A stretch of 64,000 bases of DNA from Treponema sp. UBA3813 (GTDB taxonomy: Bacteria; Spirochaetota; Spirochaetia; Treponematales; Treponemataceae), in NCBI GenBank assembly GCA_002368605.1, contig DFEB01000038.1, positions 1 to 64,000 on the forward strand, given 5' to 3'. The position numbers and the translations under genes were made by a program. Under the pieces are notes generated by a model. It saw nothing but the letters and a program-made list of their open reading frames with translations, ran no database searches and was not told the DNA's origin. Positions 31,399 to 40,578 of this stretch are shown one piece after another. Position 1 is the first letter of the stretch; each line of letters starts with the position of its first letter.

Positions 31399-33426
31399 TT
31401 AGTTTCCGCCCTTTCGCGTGTAGGCAGCCAAGCCACCAGCCATGATGATTTTTGCTGAGCGGGCAGCTATGTCGTTCACACACTCAATCTCGGTCTTGCC
31501 GTTGATGAGGACTTTGAACGGCTTTCCGTTTTTGAGGGAATCGTCAAGGTCTTTGAGCTCAAGGGTATCTCCCTGCTGGATTTTGTCGTAGTCAGCCGGG
31601 TTTGCGAAAGTCATGGGTATGATGCCGTAGTTTATGAGGTTTGCCTTGTGGATTCGTGCAAAACTCTTTGTGATTACGGCACGAACTCCCAGGTACATAG
31701 GTCCGAGGGCTGCGTGCTCGCGGCTTGAACCCTGTCCGTAGTTTTCGCCGCCCACAACACAGCAGTCAGCGAATTTTGCTTCTTCGCTCCTGGTGTAGAA
31801 AGTTTCGTCCAGACGGGCCAGGGTGAATTTTGAAATCTCAGGAATGTTGCTTCGTAATGGAAGAACTTTTGCTCCGGCCGGCATGATGTCGTCGGTTGAG
31901 ACATTGTCGCTTGCCTTGAGGCGGACCGGGAGGGAGAGATTTGACTTGTATTCACGGCAGGCAGGGCAGGGCTTGATGTTAGGTCCGCGAAGGATTTCGA
32001 CTTTGCTAGCCTCGCTTTCAGGAAGCGGCGGGATAACCATGGCACGGTTTGTTGCGCAGTTTAAGACCATTGGGCTAGACAATCGAGGATCGTTTCCGTC
32101 AAGCATTGAGATTCTGACTCCTGTCTTGTAAGCCGGGTCTTCATAGCTCAAAGTTTCTGCTTCTGTGAAGACTCCTGTTACGGCTGCTGCTGCGGCTGTC
32201 TCAGGCGAAACGAGATATACATTTGCGTCGGCGGTACCGCTTCGGCCCTTGAAGTTACGGTTGAATGTTCGGAGAGTTACGCCCTCGCTGTTGGGAGCAA
32301 AGCCCTGGCCGATACAAGGACCGCAGGCAGATTCAAGGATGCGGAAACCAGCTTCGATTAAGTCCTCAAGGATTCCGGCTTTGCTTGCCATAAGAAGGGT
32401 AGTGCGGCTTCCCGGTGCGATTCCGGCCTCAACTCCTGGTGCTATGTGCTTTCCTTTTACGATTGCGGCAACAGATTCAAGGTCATCAAGAGAAGAGTTT
32501 GTGCAGCTTCCGATTACGACCTGGGTGACTTTTTTGCCGGCGAGGTTTTTAACGCTGTCGATTACATCAGGATTGTGAGGGCAGGCTGCCAGTGCGTGAA
32601 GCTCGTCCAGATTGATTTCAATCAATTTGTCATATTCGGCTCCCTCATCGGCCTTCTGCTCGCTCCAGTCGCTTCCCCGTCCCATTGACTCAAGGAAGCG
32701 CTTTGTAGAGGCGTCTGACGGGAAGATAGAGCAGGTGGCTCCAAGCTCCGCGCCCATGTTTGTAATTGTGGCTCTCTGGGGAACAGTGAGTTTTTCAACG
32801 CCCTCACCGAAGTATTCGTAGATTGCGCCTGTTCCGCCCTTTACGGTTTCGCGGCGGAGAACTTCAAGGATGATGTCCTTGGCACCGACGCCTTTCTTTA
32901 ATTTGCCGGTGAGCTTTACGCCGAAGATTTTTGGCATGGGTGTGTGGAAAGCGCCTCCGCCCATAGCCACGGCCACATCAAGGCCGCCCGCACCGATTGC
33001 AATCATGCCGATTCCGCCGCCAGTGGGTGTGTGGCTGTCAGAGCCGAGAAGTGTTTTGCCCGGTTTTCCGAAAGACTCCAGGTGAACCTGATGGCAGATA
33101 CCGTTACCCGGTCGGGAGAAATAAAGTCCGTATTTTGCTGCCACTGACTGCAAGTATCGGTGGTCGTCCATGTTCTTGAAGTCGGTCTGCAAGGTGTTGT
33201 GGTCGATGTATGAAACTGAAAGCTCTGTCTTTACGCGGGGAATTCCGATTGTCTCGAACTGTAAGTAAGCCATTGTTCCCGTAGCGTCCTGAGTGAGCGT
33301 CTGGTCAATGTGAATCGCGATGTCCTCGCCTCGTGGAATTGGTTTTCCCTTTTTGAAATCGATGTTGGGGCAGGCTTCTGGAACTATGTGTTCCTGCAAG
33401 ATTTTTTCGGCAAGCGTAAGAGCCAT
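31399..33426 (-). CDS. acnA: Aconitate hydratase, Aquifex-type
   Basis: 675 residues. It isomerises citrate to isocitrate with a [4Fe-4S] cluster. Visible: GSDSHTPTGGGIGMIAIGAGG, the first cluster Cys in VIGSCTNSSLDDL, the other two in SACGPCIGQG, and the C-terminal swivel with YGQGSSREHAALGP. The length fits the monomeric putative aconitase type of anaerobes; homoaconitase or isopropylmalate isomerase relatives are less likely as both halves are fused. AGAGGT precedes the ATG; promoter TTGAAA-17-TACAAT. Confidence 0.9.
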   Translation of the reverse strand: MALTLAEKILQEHIVPEACPNIDFKKGKPIPRGEDIAIHIDQTLTQDATGTMAYLQFETIGIPRVKTELSVSYIDHNTLQTDFKNMDDHRYLQSVAAKYGLYFSRPGNGICHQVHLESFGKPGKTLLGSDSHTPTGGGIGMIAIGAGGLDVAVAMGGGAFHTPMPKIFGVKLTGKLKKGVGAKDIILEVLRRETVKGGTGAIYEYFGEGVEKLTVPQRATITNMGAELGATCSIFPSDASTKRFLESMGRGSDWSEQKADEGAEYDKLIEINLDELHALAACPHNPDVIDSVKNLAGKKVTQVVIGSCTNSSLDDLESVAAIVKGKHIAPGVEAGIAPGSRTTLLMASKAGILEDLIEAGFRILESACGPCIGQGFAPNSEGVTLRTFNRNFKGRSGTADANVYLVSPETAAAAAVTGVFTEAETLSYEDPAYKTGVRISMLDGNDPRLSSPMVLNCATNRAMVIPPLPESEASKVEILRGPNIKPCPACREYKSNLSLPVRLKASDNVSTDDIMPAGAKVLPLRSNIPEISKFTLARLDETFYTRSEEAKFADCCVVGGENYGQGSSREHAALGPMYLGVRAVITKSFARIHKANLINYGIIPMTFANPADYDKIQQGDTLELKDLDDSLKNGKPFKVLINGKTEIECVNDIAARSAKIIMAGGLAAYTRKGGN

Positions 33427-33459
33427 TGTGTACCTCTAAAATTGAAAATATATACGAGG

Positions 33460-33488
33460 ATTGTATGATAAATACTAATCCTTTTCAA
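33460..33488 (-). promoter_or_regulatory. Promoter of the aconitase gene
   Basis: On the minus strand TTGAAA (33483-33488), 17 nt, TACAAT (33460-33465); leader about 25 nt with an AGAGGT ribosome site. Confidence 0.6.
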
Positions 33489-33612
33489 GTTTTCCATCTT
33501 CGTTGACATGCCATGCAATTGTTTGCTGCGAATTCAATTAAAGAGGACGGAAAAATCTTTTCTTTGCCAGTTTTTTACTTCAAATCAGCCGATATATAAG
33601 GTATACTGAATT

Positions 33613-34281
33613 ATGCGTCGCCTGTTGTTGACTTTGCATTTCATTTTTCTCTTGTTTTTTTTCTTCGCCTGCTCAAATAATTTGTCGGAGAATGACGGGT
33701 ATGATGAGAATTCTACGCTTCGCTATCTTGCAAATGAACTAGACTCTGCGACCTTGTGGACTGAAGAACTTGAGGCTGAAAGGCTTACAGTCTCCGTTTC
33801 CTCTGTCGAAGGAATTTCTGCTCGTTTGAATCTTTCGCCTCTTATTGTGCTGGCAAGCCTTCCTTCCGGTTCAAGTAAAATTTTCCCCACGCTCGGCTCT
33901 TTCGGTTCTCTCGACACCAGCCTGATTTCAAAGCCTCTCCGTAGTATGCTTACATCATTTTCAGAAAGTATCGCCAGAAATGAAGATGCTGATTCTTTTT
34001 TTGAAAAAGAATGCCTTTATTCGCTGGCGATTTTTTATTCTGATTTTGAGAGGATTTTTTCTTCTTGCTTTGATTTTAATGATTCTTCCAAAAAACAGTT
34101 TTTCTCAAAATTCGTGTTGGGAGAACCTTTTTTAGATGGTGTTTATTATGAAGTTCCAATTAAGTTTTTTGCACCGGAGGCGACCTTAACCCTCTGCGTT
34201 TTTTGTTTCGAGAAGGCTGGTAACTGGCAGATTGACCAAGTTCAAATAGCCGATTGGGAGATTCTCAATGGAAAAAAATGA
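33613..34281 (+). CDS. Putative lipoprotein, unknown
   Basis: 222 residues. The signal segment LLFFFFACS gives a lipobox Cys near 20. The mature region is Ser/Leu-rich with acidic helices and a C-terminal beta stretch ending VQIADWEILNGKK. No family recognised. A TATACT -10 ends 5 nt before the ATG and no ribosome site is seen, so this may be another leaderless mRNA. It overlaps the next gene by 14 bp, so the two are an operon. Confidence 0.6.
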   Translation: MRRLLLTLHFIFLLFFFFACSNNLSENDGYDENSTLRYLANELDSATLWTEELEAERLTVSVSSVEGISARLNLSPLIVLASLPSGSSKIFPTLGSFGSLDTSLISKPLRSMLTSFSESIARNEDADSFFEKECLYSLAIFYSDFERIFSSCFDFNDSSKKQFFSKFVLGEPFLDGVYYEVPIKFFAPEATLTLCVFCFEKAGNWQIDQVQIADWEILNGKK

Positions 34282-35095
34282 ACTCACCGGCATTGAGAGA
34301 CAGCTTGTGCTCGAATATCTAATGGATGGCAACGCTCCTCTTACCCTGTCTCTTCAAAATGAAAATCTCCCGGAAAAAAAATCGGAATCCCTTTCCGTGA
34401 CTTTCCCGGTAGCTCTTCGCTCCGAACAAATGAAAGTGCTAGGTGAGGGGATTATTCTTCTTAGAAATACTGGAAGTGCGGTAGAGTCTTTTTTTGGGAA
34501 AAATGTCAGGGTTCAGTTTTATTTTAACAAACTTGCCCTTTATTTTGACACAAGGGTTCAGCGTGCTTCGACCGGACTTGCCCTTGTGATTCCTTCTGTA
34601 ATCCACAAGCTTCCTGATGAGATTCCTGAAAGCCGCTCAGGATTTTCTGTTACTGTGTACTATGAGTCTTCTGCGCAGAATGGCATGAATAAGAGTCAGA
34701 AGACGGATATTCTCTGTGATTTTGATGAAAATTACCCCCTGTTTACAAAAAATGATTATAAAAAGGTCGTTCAGAGATATCTTTCGGAGAAAAACGCGGA
34801 AAAAAACGAGAATATTGCCGAGCGGATTCACGCACCTAAGGTTATTTATGTTGATTCTTCAAGGATTGTCTTTGCCGCAAAAAAAACTGATATGCCGCTT
34901 GCTTCCGGCTGTGAATATGCCCTTCTTCTTTGTTTTCCTATTACGGGGCCCATTAAGCAAAGAAAAGTCTATGTCTCCTGTGTCGTTGATGATATGTTCG
35001 AAAGTTATGAGAGGGATAAGCTTTGCGCCTGTGCAAAAATATCTTCAATCCGGGAAGAGGATGTCCGCTTCTTAGATGATAAAATGCAACAATGA
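34268..35095 (+). CDS. Conserved cytosolic protein, possibly PilZ-like
   Basis: 275 residues, no signal or membrane segment. It starts MEKNELTGIERQLVLEYLM and has a beta-rich body with VRVQFYFNKLALYFDT and RASTGLALVIPSVI segments, followed by a second half with KVYVSCVVDDMFESY. The pattern of a helical start and two small beta domains resembles spirochaetal proteins with PilZ-type domains, but the canonical RxxxR and D/NxSxxG motifs are not seen, so c-di-GMP binding is not supported. It overlaps the upstream lipoprotein gene by 14 bp. Confidence 0.5.
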   Translation: MEKNELTGIERQLVLEYLMDGNAPLTLSLQNENLPEKKSESLSVTFPVALRSEQMKVLGEGIILLRNTGSAVESFFGKNVRVQFYFNKLALYFDTRVQRASTGLALVIPSVIHKLPDEIPESRSGFSVTVYYESSAQNGMNKSQKTDILCDFDENYPLFTKNDYKKVVQRYLSEKNAEKNENIAERIHAPKVIYVDSSRIVFAAKKTDMPLASGCEYALLLCFPITGPIKQRKVYVSCVVDDMFESYERDKLCACAKISSIREEDVRFLDDKMQQ

Positions 35096-35155
35096 ATACA
35101 GTGATTTTTTCTTATATTATAGACTAAAACAAAACAGACTGATAAAATAAATTCC

Positions 35156-35638
35156 ATGTTATCAAATGCAGGATTGCACTTACAGACCTTATTTTCTAGT
35201 CCCGTTTTTTTAGCATGTGTGTTCAGTTGGTTGTGCGCGCAATTCATCAAGGCTATTATCAAGCTTTTTTCGGGGAATGTTCACAGTTTGTCGGAGCTCT
35301 TTGAGCTTCTTTTTTGGAGAACAGGGAGTATGCCGTCAAGCCATTCTTCAATAACGGCCTGTCTTTGTACAACAATCGGTTACCGTTCCGGCATTGATTC
35401 TGATGTTTTTATTCTTGCCTGCGTTTTTTATCTTGTTACGATTCGTGATGCGGTCGGTGTGCGCCGGGCCAATGGAATGCAGGCTCGCCGCCTCAACGAA
35501 ATAGGCGAACTCCTTAAAGAAAAGGGCATGTTGGAGAATTACAAAAAACTAAAGGAAGTAAATGGTCACTCTCCGATGGAAGCCTTTGTCGGAAGTCTTC
35601 TTGGTTTTTTCATCGGAATTGCCTTCTGCGTGCTGTAA
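35156..35638 (+). CDS. Divergent PAP2 (DUF212) family membrane protein
   Basis: 160 residues. Family motifs: GSMPSSHSSITACL (the phosphatase-like signature), RDAVGVRRANGMQARRLNEI, and NGHSPMEAFVGSLLG. About 4 membrane segments. DUF212 proteins resemble lipid phosphate phosphatases; activity is inferred. No ribosome site is evident; a weak TAGACT-17-TAAAAT promoter ends 7 nt before the ATG. It precedes the rnf-like operon by 29 bp and may be co-transcribed with it. Confidence 0.85.
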   Translation: MLSNAGLHLQTLFSSPVFLACVFSWLCAQFIKAIIKLFSGNVHSLSELFELLFWRTGSMPSSHSSITACLCTTIGYRSGIDSDVFILACVFYLVTIRDAVGVRRANGMQARRLNEIGELLKEKGMLENYKKLKEVNGHSPMEAFVGSLLGFFIGIAFCVL

Positions 35639-35667
35639 ATTAAATTTGGGTGGGGATAAGCTTAAAA

Positions 35668-37062
35668 ATGAAATTTGAGTCGAAACATATCATTCCGATT
35701 GTCATTTCTGTAATAAGTCTTTTTTTGCTCTGTCAGTTTCGTTCTCTTCCGGTAAGTCAGTTTTGGAAGGGCTACCGTGTGCTTTATGTTTACACGGAAG
35801 AACTTACTGAACCTGATATCCTCGCTATCCTTGAGAAAAACGGCTGCTCTTCTGTCATCTCTTATGGACGCCAGCGTCTTCCGATTGTTTCTTCTATTTC
35901 GCCAGTTCAGGTTCAGGATGAGAATTCCTACATTTATCGTCGTTCTGCTTTTTTTACCGACAGAGCGCAAAAGGCTCAGGTCTTTTATATTCCAGAAAAT
36001 CAAAGTAGCCAGCTTGACCGCTCGATCCGGGAATTGGCGGCTTTTAAGTCTACGAATGCCGGCACGGACGGCAAAAGTTCCTTTCCCTGGATTGCTCCGG
36101 TTATCTGTCTTCTTTTCTTTGTGCTTCTTGTCTTTTTTTCAAACGAAAGAATTCTCTTCACGGCTGGAACTGCATTTTTTGTCATTCTGGCATTTTCCCG
36201 CCCCTTGTACACGGTCTCTGCTGCCTCGTCTTTCTATTTATTCGCTTTCTTTATTTTCCATAGAATCTGGGGACGCAAGGATTTTTTGAAAATCGCCATG
36301 AACAGTCCCGCGATTTTGTTGTTTTCGATTTTTCCTGTGCTGGGGCTTTTGCTTTCTTCTCCCTTGCATTCTCTTTTTTATATTATTGCGGCCGCTGGAG
36401 CGGTCAGCCTTGTATACCTTTACTCGCTTTTTGAGCAGGAGCGAGAGGCCCGCTATCCGTTCAAGCCTCTTCTCATCAGAAGTGCGCGTATGATTCCCCT
36501 GTTCGGCCGGCTTGGAATCCGCCTGCTTGGCGCCCTTCTTGTTTCTCTCTGCATTCTCTCTTTCTGCTTTAAGCTTTCTGGTAATGTGTCATCGATTGCC
36601 TCTTCAGCGACAATGCCATCCCTTCCTGCTCCTGTAAGTCGGGGAGATTCTGAAATTGTTCAGTTGTCTGATTTTATTTCCTGGACTTGGAATTCGGTTA
36701 CTTTCCCCTACAGAAAAATCGGTGATTTTGAATGGAAAGAACCTTCTGAAGGTGAGGTTGTCTCAATTACAGATTACCGCGAAGAGAACGGCAGGATCCT
36801 TGCCGCAAATAATCCGGCTTTCGTTTATAATTCTGAATTCCGGGAATCAATTTATAAAGCCGTTGAAAAACTTGAGTATCCTGCCCTTGAGAAGATGATG
36901 CTTAGACAAGGGAAAAATGCCCGTTTTGGCTATGCCCGCAATGCCTCATCGTCTTCATCGGAGAGGTTTGGCTTGATTTTGCTCCTTATTTTCATTGCAG
37001 TTCCAGCCGCATTTGGAATCCATTACATTATGGGAAGAAAACGCTATGGTCTCAGCATCTAA
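35668..37062 (+). CDS. Large membrane protein preceding the rnf-like operon, unknown
   Basis: 464 residues from the ATG at 35668 (a GTG at 35650 is the alternative). One membrane helix at the N-terminus, an extracytoplasmic segment of about 120 residues, then a cluster of about 7 hydrophobic segments, a second extracytoplasmic domain (about 315-430, rich in charged residues) and a last membrane helix near the end. No family recognised. The 3' end overlaps rnfC by 17 bp, so its product is probably made with the Rnf-like complex and may be a subunit or assembly factor. Confidence 0.55.
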   Translation: MKFESKHIIPIVISVISLFLLCQFRSLPVSQFWKGYRVLYVYTEELTEPDILAILEKNGCSSVISYGRQRLPIVSSISPVQVQDENSYIYRRSAFFTDRAQKAQVFYIPENQSSQLDRSIRELAAFKSTNAGTDGKSSFPWIAPVICLLFFVLLVFFSNERILFTAGTAFFVILAFSRPLYTVSAASSFYLFAFFIFHRIWGRKDFLKIAMNSPAILLFSIFPVLGLLLSSPLHSLFYIIAAAGAVSLVYLYSLFEQEREARYPFKPLLIRSARMIPLFGRLGIRLLGALLVSLCILSFCFKLSGNVSSIASSATMPSLPAPVSRGDSEIVQLSDFISWTWNSVTFPYRKIGDFEWKEPSEGEVVSITDYREENGRILAANNPAFVYNSEFRESIYKAVEKLEYPALEKMMLRQGKNARFGYARNASSSSSERFGLILLLIFIAVPAAFGIHYIMGRKRYGLSI

Positions 37063-38377
37063 TTTTATTTCTGTCGATAAAGATTTGCTTTCCTCTTCAG
37101 TGAACGGCTTTCTGCCAAAAGTAGCCGTAATTCCGCTTTCTGAGGATGATACGGAAGGTCTCGAAGTTCTCGTTCGTGAAGGCGACCGTGTAAAAGAAGG
37201 TGATGTCATTGCAAAAACTAAAGGTTTGCATATCCACTCTTCTGTGCCTGGAATCGTACAAAAAATAAAGCAGATGCAGTACAGTAACGGAAAGCAGGGC
37301 TTGTGTGCCTTTGTTGCCCTGAACGGTGCTTTCTCATATCTTGGAAAAAAATCTGTAGCTCAGGAATGGCAGTCCTATGAATCTCAGACGATTCTTTTTC
37401 TCCTGCGTGAAGCCGGAGTGGTGAATTCCTTCGGAAAACTGATTCCGATTGCCACGCAAATAAAAAAGACAAAAAATGCAAATAGTTCTGCTGTCGTTGT
37501 TCGGCTTTTTGACTGTGACCCAAGTTTTGTCACAGAGTCTTTTATGGCCTCTAATTATCTCGCCGAAGTCCTTGAGGGCACTGGCATTATAGCGCGCGCT
37601 TTCGGCGTAAAATCTGTGATTCTCGCATATTCTGTCACCGATAAGAATAATTTAAAAGACAGAATCGATTCTTTGCTTGCAGAAAGAGCATTTGCTCTTT
37701 TCGGTGCGGACACTGACTTTTCTTGCATAGGAATTGATACGAAAAAGTACCCTGCAGGGACAATGCATGATATAACGGCTGCTGTCAAAAAGGCAAATAA
37801 ATCTGAATCTGTCGAAAAACTTGGTAAAAAAGATTTGTTTGTCGATTCTTGTACTTCCTTGAATGCCTATAATGCTGTTGCGCTCCGCAAACCGCTTGTA
37901 TCGACTTTCGTGCATGTGACAGGAGATTGTTTGAATTCTGCGGCTATGCTTAATGTTCGCGTTGGAACTCCGCTTAGAGATATAGTGGAGCAGTGTGGCG
38001 GCTTTAAGCGGGAACTTTCAAAAATCATCATCAACGGAATTGTTTCTGGAAAGGCGGTAAGCAGTCTTGATATTCCTGTGAGCAGGGGAATGAAGTCCGT
38101 GGAGTTTGTTCCTGCCCGTCAAGTTACTTTTCAGTGCGGAGAGAATTGCGTTCGCTGCGGAAACTGTCGCAAAATCTGTCCGGTTCATTTGTGGCCCGGA
38201 AATTTATTCAGAATTGCTCATCTTTCCAGTCTTGAAAACGCATGCGAAGCCGACAAAAATGCCTATAAGTCTGTAATTTTGTGCAGCGAGTGCGGATTGT
38301 GTAACGCGGTATGTTCGTCACGGCTTCCGCTTGTCCAGACCATTTCAATCTTAAAGGATTCTTACCATGAAGAATAA
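37046..38377 (+). CDS. rnfC: RnfC-like subunit, NADH/FMN loop not conserved
   Basis: 443 residues from the ATG at 37046, preceded by GGGAAG. An N-terminal barrel-sandwich domain (VREGDRVKEGDVIAKTKG), a Rossmann-like middle, an SLBB-type segment (NVRVGTPLRDIVEQCGG), then two ferredoxin clusters, CVRCGNCRKICPVHL near 368 and CSECGLCNAVCSSRL near 413. In typical RnfC the loop GxGGAGFPT follows KEAG; here the matching place reads LREAGVVNSFGKLIPIATQI, without the glycines, and YPQG becomes YPAG. So the Fe-S part is kept but NADH/FMN binding is doubtful. Followed by rnfD with 11-bp overlap. Confidence 0.8.
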   Translation: MVSASNFISVDKDLLSSSVNGFLPKVAVIPLSEDDTEGLEVLVREGDRVKEGDVIAKTKGLHIHSSVPGIVQKIKQMQYSNGKQGLCAFVALNGAFSYLGKKSVAQEWQSYESQTILFLLREAGVVNSFGKLIPIATQIKKTKNANSSAVVVRLFDCDPSFVTESFMASNYLAEVLEGTGIIARAFGVKSVILAYSVTDKNNLKDRIDSLLAERAFALFGADTDFSCIGIDTKKYPAGTMHDITAAVKKANKSESVEKLGKKDLFVDSCTSLNAYNAVALRKPLVSTFVHVTGDCLNSAAMLNVRVGTPLRDIVEQCGGFKRELSKIIINGIVSGKAVSSLDIPVSRGMKSVEFVPARQVTFQCGENCVRCGNCRKICPVHLWPGNLFRIAHLSSLENACEADKNAYKSVILCSECGLCNAVCSSRLPLVQTISILKDSYHEE

Positions 38378-39446
38378 CGAACATCTTTATTCATCCGTTT
38401 TTTTAAGTCCCTTCTCTTATTTGCGGCCATCCGTAAGAACAGAGGCTTATATCGTTCTTTCATTGCTTCTTCTTCAGCTTGTGATGCTTTTTGTTACAAA
38501 GAGTTTTGCATCAGTAGGAATTGTCTTGTCTTCTTTGCTGGCTTCTTATGCGGTGGATTTTATCAATAAAGAAAAAAATTACCGCAGTTCTTTTGTCATA
38601 ATGGCAAGCTCAATTCGCGGTCTTATGATAGGACTTATGCTTCCGTCGGGATTTCCTCCCTTGGCGGTCTTTTTTGTCAGTTTTTCCGTTCTGTTTTTCA
38701 ATAAATATACGCTCGGCGGATTTGCGAATTCTTGGGTGAATCCTGTCGCACTTACGGTTGCAGTTTGCTGGTTTATCGGAACTAGTTTTTTCCCTTCTTT
38801 TGAGATTCCTTTTGAAACCTTGCAATCAAAGAATATTGCCTTGTCTCTTATAAAAAACGGAACTTTCCCGCTTAATTCTTTTGATGTTGCTGTCACTAAT
38901 TTTTTGAACAAAAGGCTTTTCGCATTTTTTGGAGTTTCTATTCCTGAAGGTTATTTTTCTCTCTTATGGGATTCACACGCAAATATTCCCGCATTCCGTT
39001 TTAATCTGCTCACATTGCTTTCATCGATTATTTTACTGGGAACTGATGTCTTGCCTGCGATTATTCCCGGTGTTTTCTTGCTGACTTATGGACTCCTGGT
39101 AAAAGTTGCCCTGCCTTTTTTCTATAGCGGAACTGTTTTTCAGGGCGATGTAATCCTTGCCTTGCTTTCAAGCGGAACACTTTTCTGTACATTCTTTATG
39201 CTTCAGTGGCATGGTACGACACCTTTCACAAATCGAGGAAAAACATTATACGGACTTTTTGCCGGAATTCTTGCCTTTTTTATTCTTGGAATCGGGCTTT
39301 CACCGGCAGGCTATGTCTTTATCATTCTTGTCACCAATATTTTTTCTCTTTTTGTCCAAAGCGTTGAGAATCATTTCTTCAAAGAATATACGGCTTCTGT
39401 CTTGCTGGAGCAGGCAAAGGCTGTAAGGGAGGGATTCGATGCATAA
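38367..39446 (+). CDS. rnfD: RnfD-like membrane subunit, no flavinylation motif
   Basis: 359 residues with about 9 membrane segments. The family segment LGGFANSWVNPVAL matches the GGxGxNxFNP box of RnfD/NqrB, and the C-terminal half (YSGTVFQGDVILALLSSG, then MLQWHGTTPFTNRGK) aligns with the usual RnfD end. The S/T-G-A-S/T motif that carries covalent FMN is absent; the corresponding region reads FDVAVTNFLNKR. In the known complex RnfD lies in the electron path across the membrane. It overlaps rnfC and rnfG. Confidence 0.8.
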   Translation: MKNNEHLYSSVFLSPFSYLRPSVRTEAYIVLSLLLLQLVMLFVTKSFASVGIVLSSLLASYAVDFINKEKNYRSSFVIMASSIRGLMIGLMLPSGFPPLAVFFVSFSVLFFNKYTLGGFANSWVNPVALTVAVCWFIGTSFFPSFEIPFETLQSKNIALSLIKNGTFPLNSFDVAVTNFLNKRLFAFFGVSIPEGYFSLLWDSHANIPAFRFNLLTLLSSIILLGTDVLPAIIPGVFLLTYGLLVKVALPFFYSGTVFQGDVILALLSSGTLFCTFFMLQWHGTTPFTNRGKTLYGLFAGILAFFILGIGLSPAGYVFIILVTNIFSLFVQSVENHFFKEYTASVLLEQAKAVREGFDA

Positions 39447-39927
39447 ATTTAATATCAAAGCCGAAACGAAAAAAAATCTTATTGTTTTTTCCACTTTTTT
39501 CGGAATCATCATCGCCTTTACTGTTCTCCTTGTTATTTTCACTTTAATCGCGCGGAATTCATGGAAGAATGGGCTTGCCATAGAAATGCAGAGAGTTCTT
39601 GATTCATACCCGGAGGCTACATACACTGTGAGCCGAAACCTTCAGTTAGATTCTGCCCTTTCCTCAAATGTCGCAGTTTATTCTTTGCTTAAAAAAGATG
39701 AAAGAAAGAATCAAATGTACTACGGCATAATAGTCCGTATTCCTTCATTGCTGGGGCCTTTGCCTGCAGTGTTCATTTATAATGAAAATTCCGGAGTTTC
39801 TTTTGTCGGGTATGCAATTGATAATGGAAAAGCAGAGGCGATTGTTGAAAAGCAAATTTCCAGCACTATTATGAATTACTGGGAAGACATGATACCTAAA
39901 ATCATAAAGAAAACTTCGTCGTACTAA
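39439..39927 (+). CDS. rnfG: RnfG-like subunit, short and without the FMN site
   Basis: 162 residues, shorter than usual RnfG (about 190-210). One N-terminal membrane helix, then a periplasmic FMN_bind-like domain. The covalent FMN site (SGATxTS type) expected near the C-terminus is not found; the region reads VEKQISSTIMNYWED. Assignment rests on gene order between rnfD and rnfE and on the topology. It overlaps rnfD by 8 bp. Confidence 0.65.
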   Translation: MHKFNIKAETKKNLIVFSTFFGIIIAFTVLLVIFTLIARNSWKNGLAIEMQRVLDSYPEATYTVSRNLQLDSALSSNVAVYSLLKKDERKNQMYYGIIVRIPSLLGPLPAVFIYNENSGVSFVGYAIDNGKAEAIVEKQISSTIMNYWEDMIPKIIKKTSSY

Positions 39928-39937
39928 GGAAAGACTG

Positions 39938-40576
39938 ATGATTGACAATAAAAAAATCTATTTGTATATCGCAACGAATCTCGCACTTTTGATACCTGTT
40001 CCAGGCCGTTTTGCTTACGCCCTGATTCTCCTTGTTATTTTTAATATTCAGACGGCATGTATGACTCTTATTTTCCACGGAATTTATCATGTTAATCTGG
40101 CGAATATGCGGAATGCGATTCTTTCACTCGCTGTTATTGCGATTACCATTTTCTGCAAGCAACTTCTGGTGATTTTTTGTCCTGTCGCAGCTCTTACTTT
40201 GGGATATTGCATATTTCTTCCGGCGCTGGCATCTGTAATCATTGAATTTTTCTTTTTGAATTATGATTACGGACTCAAAAATCATCTTCGCTCAAACATG
40301 AAAAAATCTTACTTTATTACACTTTTTGCCCTTGTTTTTTTCCTCATCCGTGACATTTTTGGTTATGGAACGCTTACATTTCCTGGCTGGAAGCATTTGA
40401 TTGTAATTCATTTTCCCTACAATACGAATTCGGCCTACGCCAGTTCATTTATAGCTACTATTCCAGGAAGTTTGGTTCTTATTTCGGCTCTTCTGGCTTT
40501 GTACATTTTCTTGTTGCGTAAACTTCGTATATTTGCGAATTCTCCGGTAAATCACTTTGGCGAGGAGTTGCGATAA
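39938..40576 (+). CDS. rnfE: RnfE-like membrane subunit, cluster Cys missing
   Basis: 212 residues, six membrane segments. DIFGYGTLTFPGW matches the RExLGFGSLFG box of RnfE. The two Cys that in RnfE/NqrD ligate an iron-sulphur centre (in GLCPAL and in VNCxxLGR contexts) are replaced: the matching places read ATNLALLIPV and FLPALASVIIEFF. Other Cys occur but in different segments. Start ATG follows AAAGA; 10-bp gap to rnfG. Confidence 0.75.
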   Translation: MIDNKKIYLYIATNLALLIPVPGRFAYALILLVIFNIQTACMTLIFHGIYHVNLANMRNAILSLAVIAITIFCKQLLVIFCPVAALTLGYCIFLPALASVIIEFFFLNYDYGLKNHLRSNMKKSYFITLFALVFFLIRDIFGYGTLTFPGWKHLIVIHFPYNTNSAYASSFIATIPGSLVLISALLALYIFLLRKLRIFANSPVNHFGEELR

Positions 40577-40578
40577 TT

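Noticed and set aside
34268..35095. c-di-GMP receptor (PilZ) assignment
   Set aside because: The canonical RxxxR and D/NxSxxG motifs are not visible, so I leave the function open.
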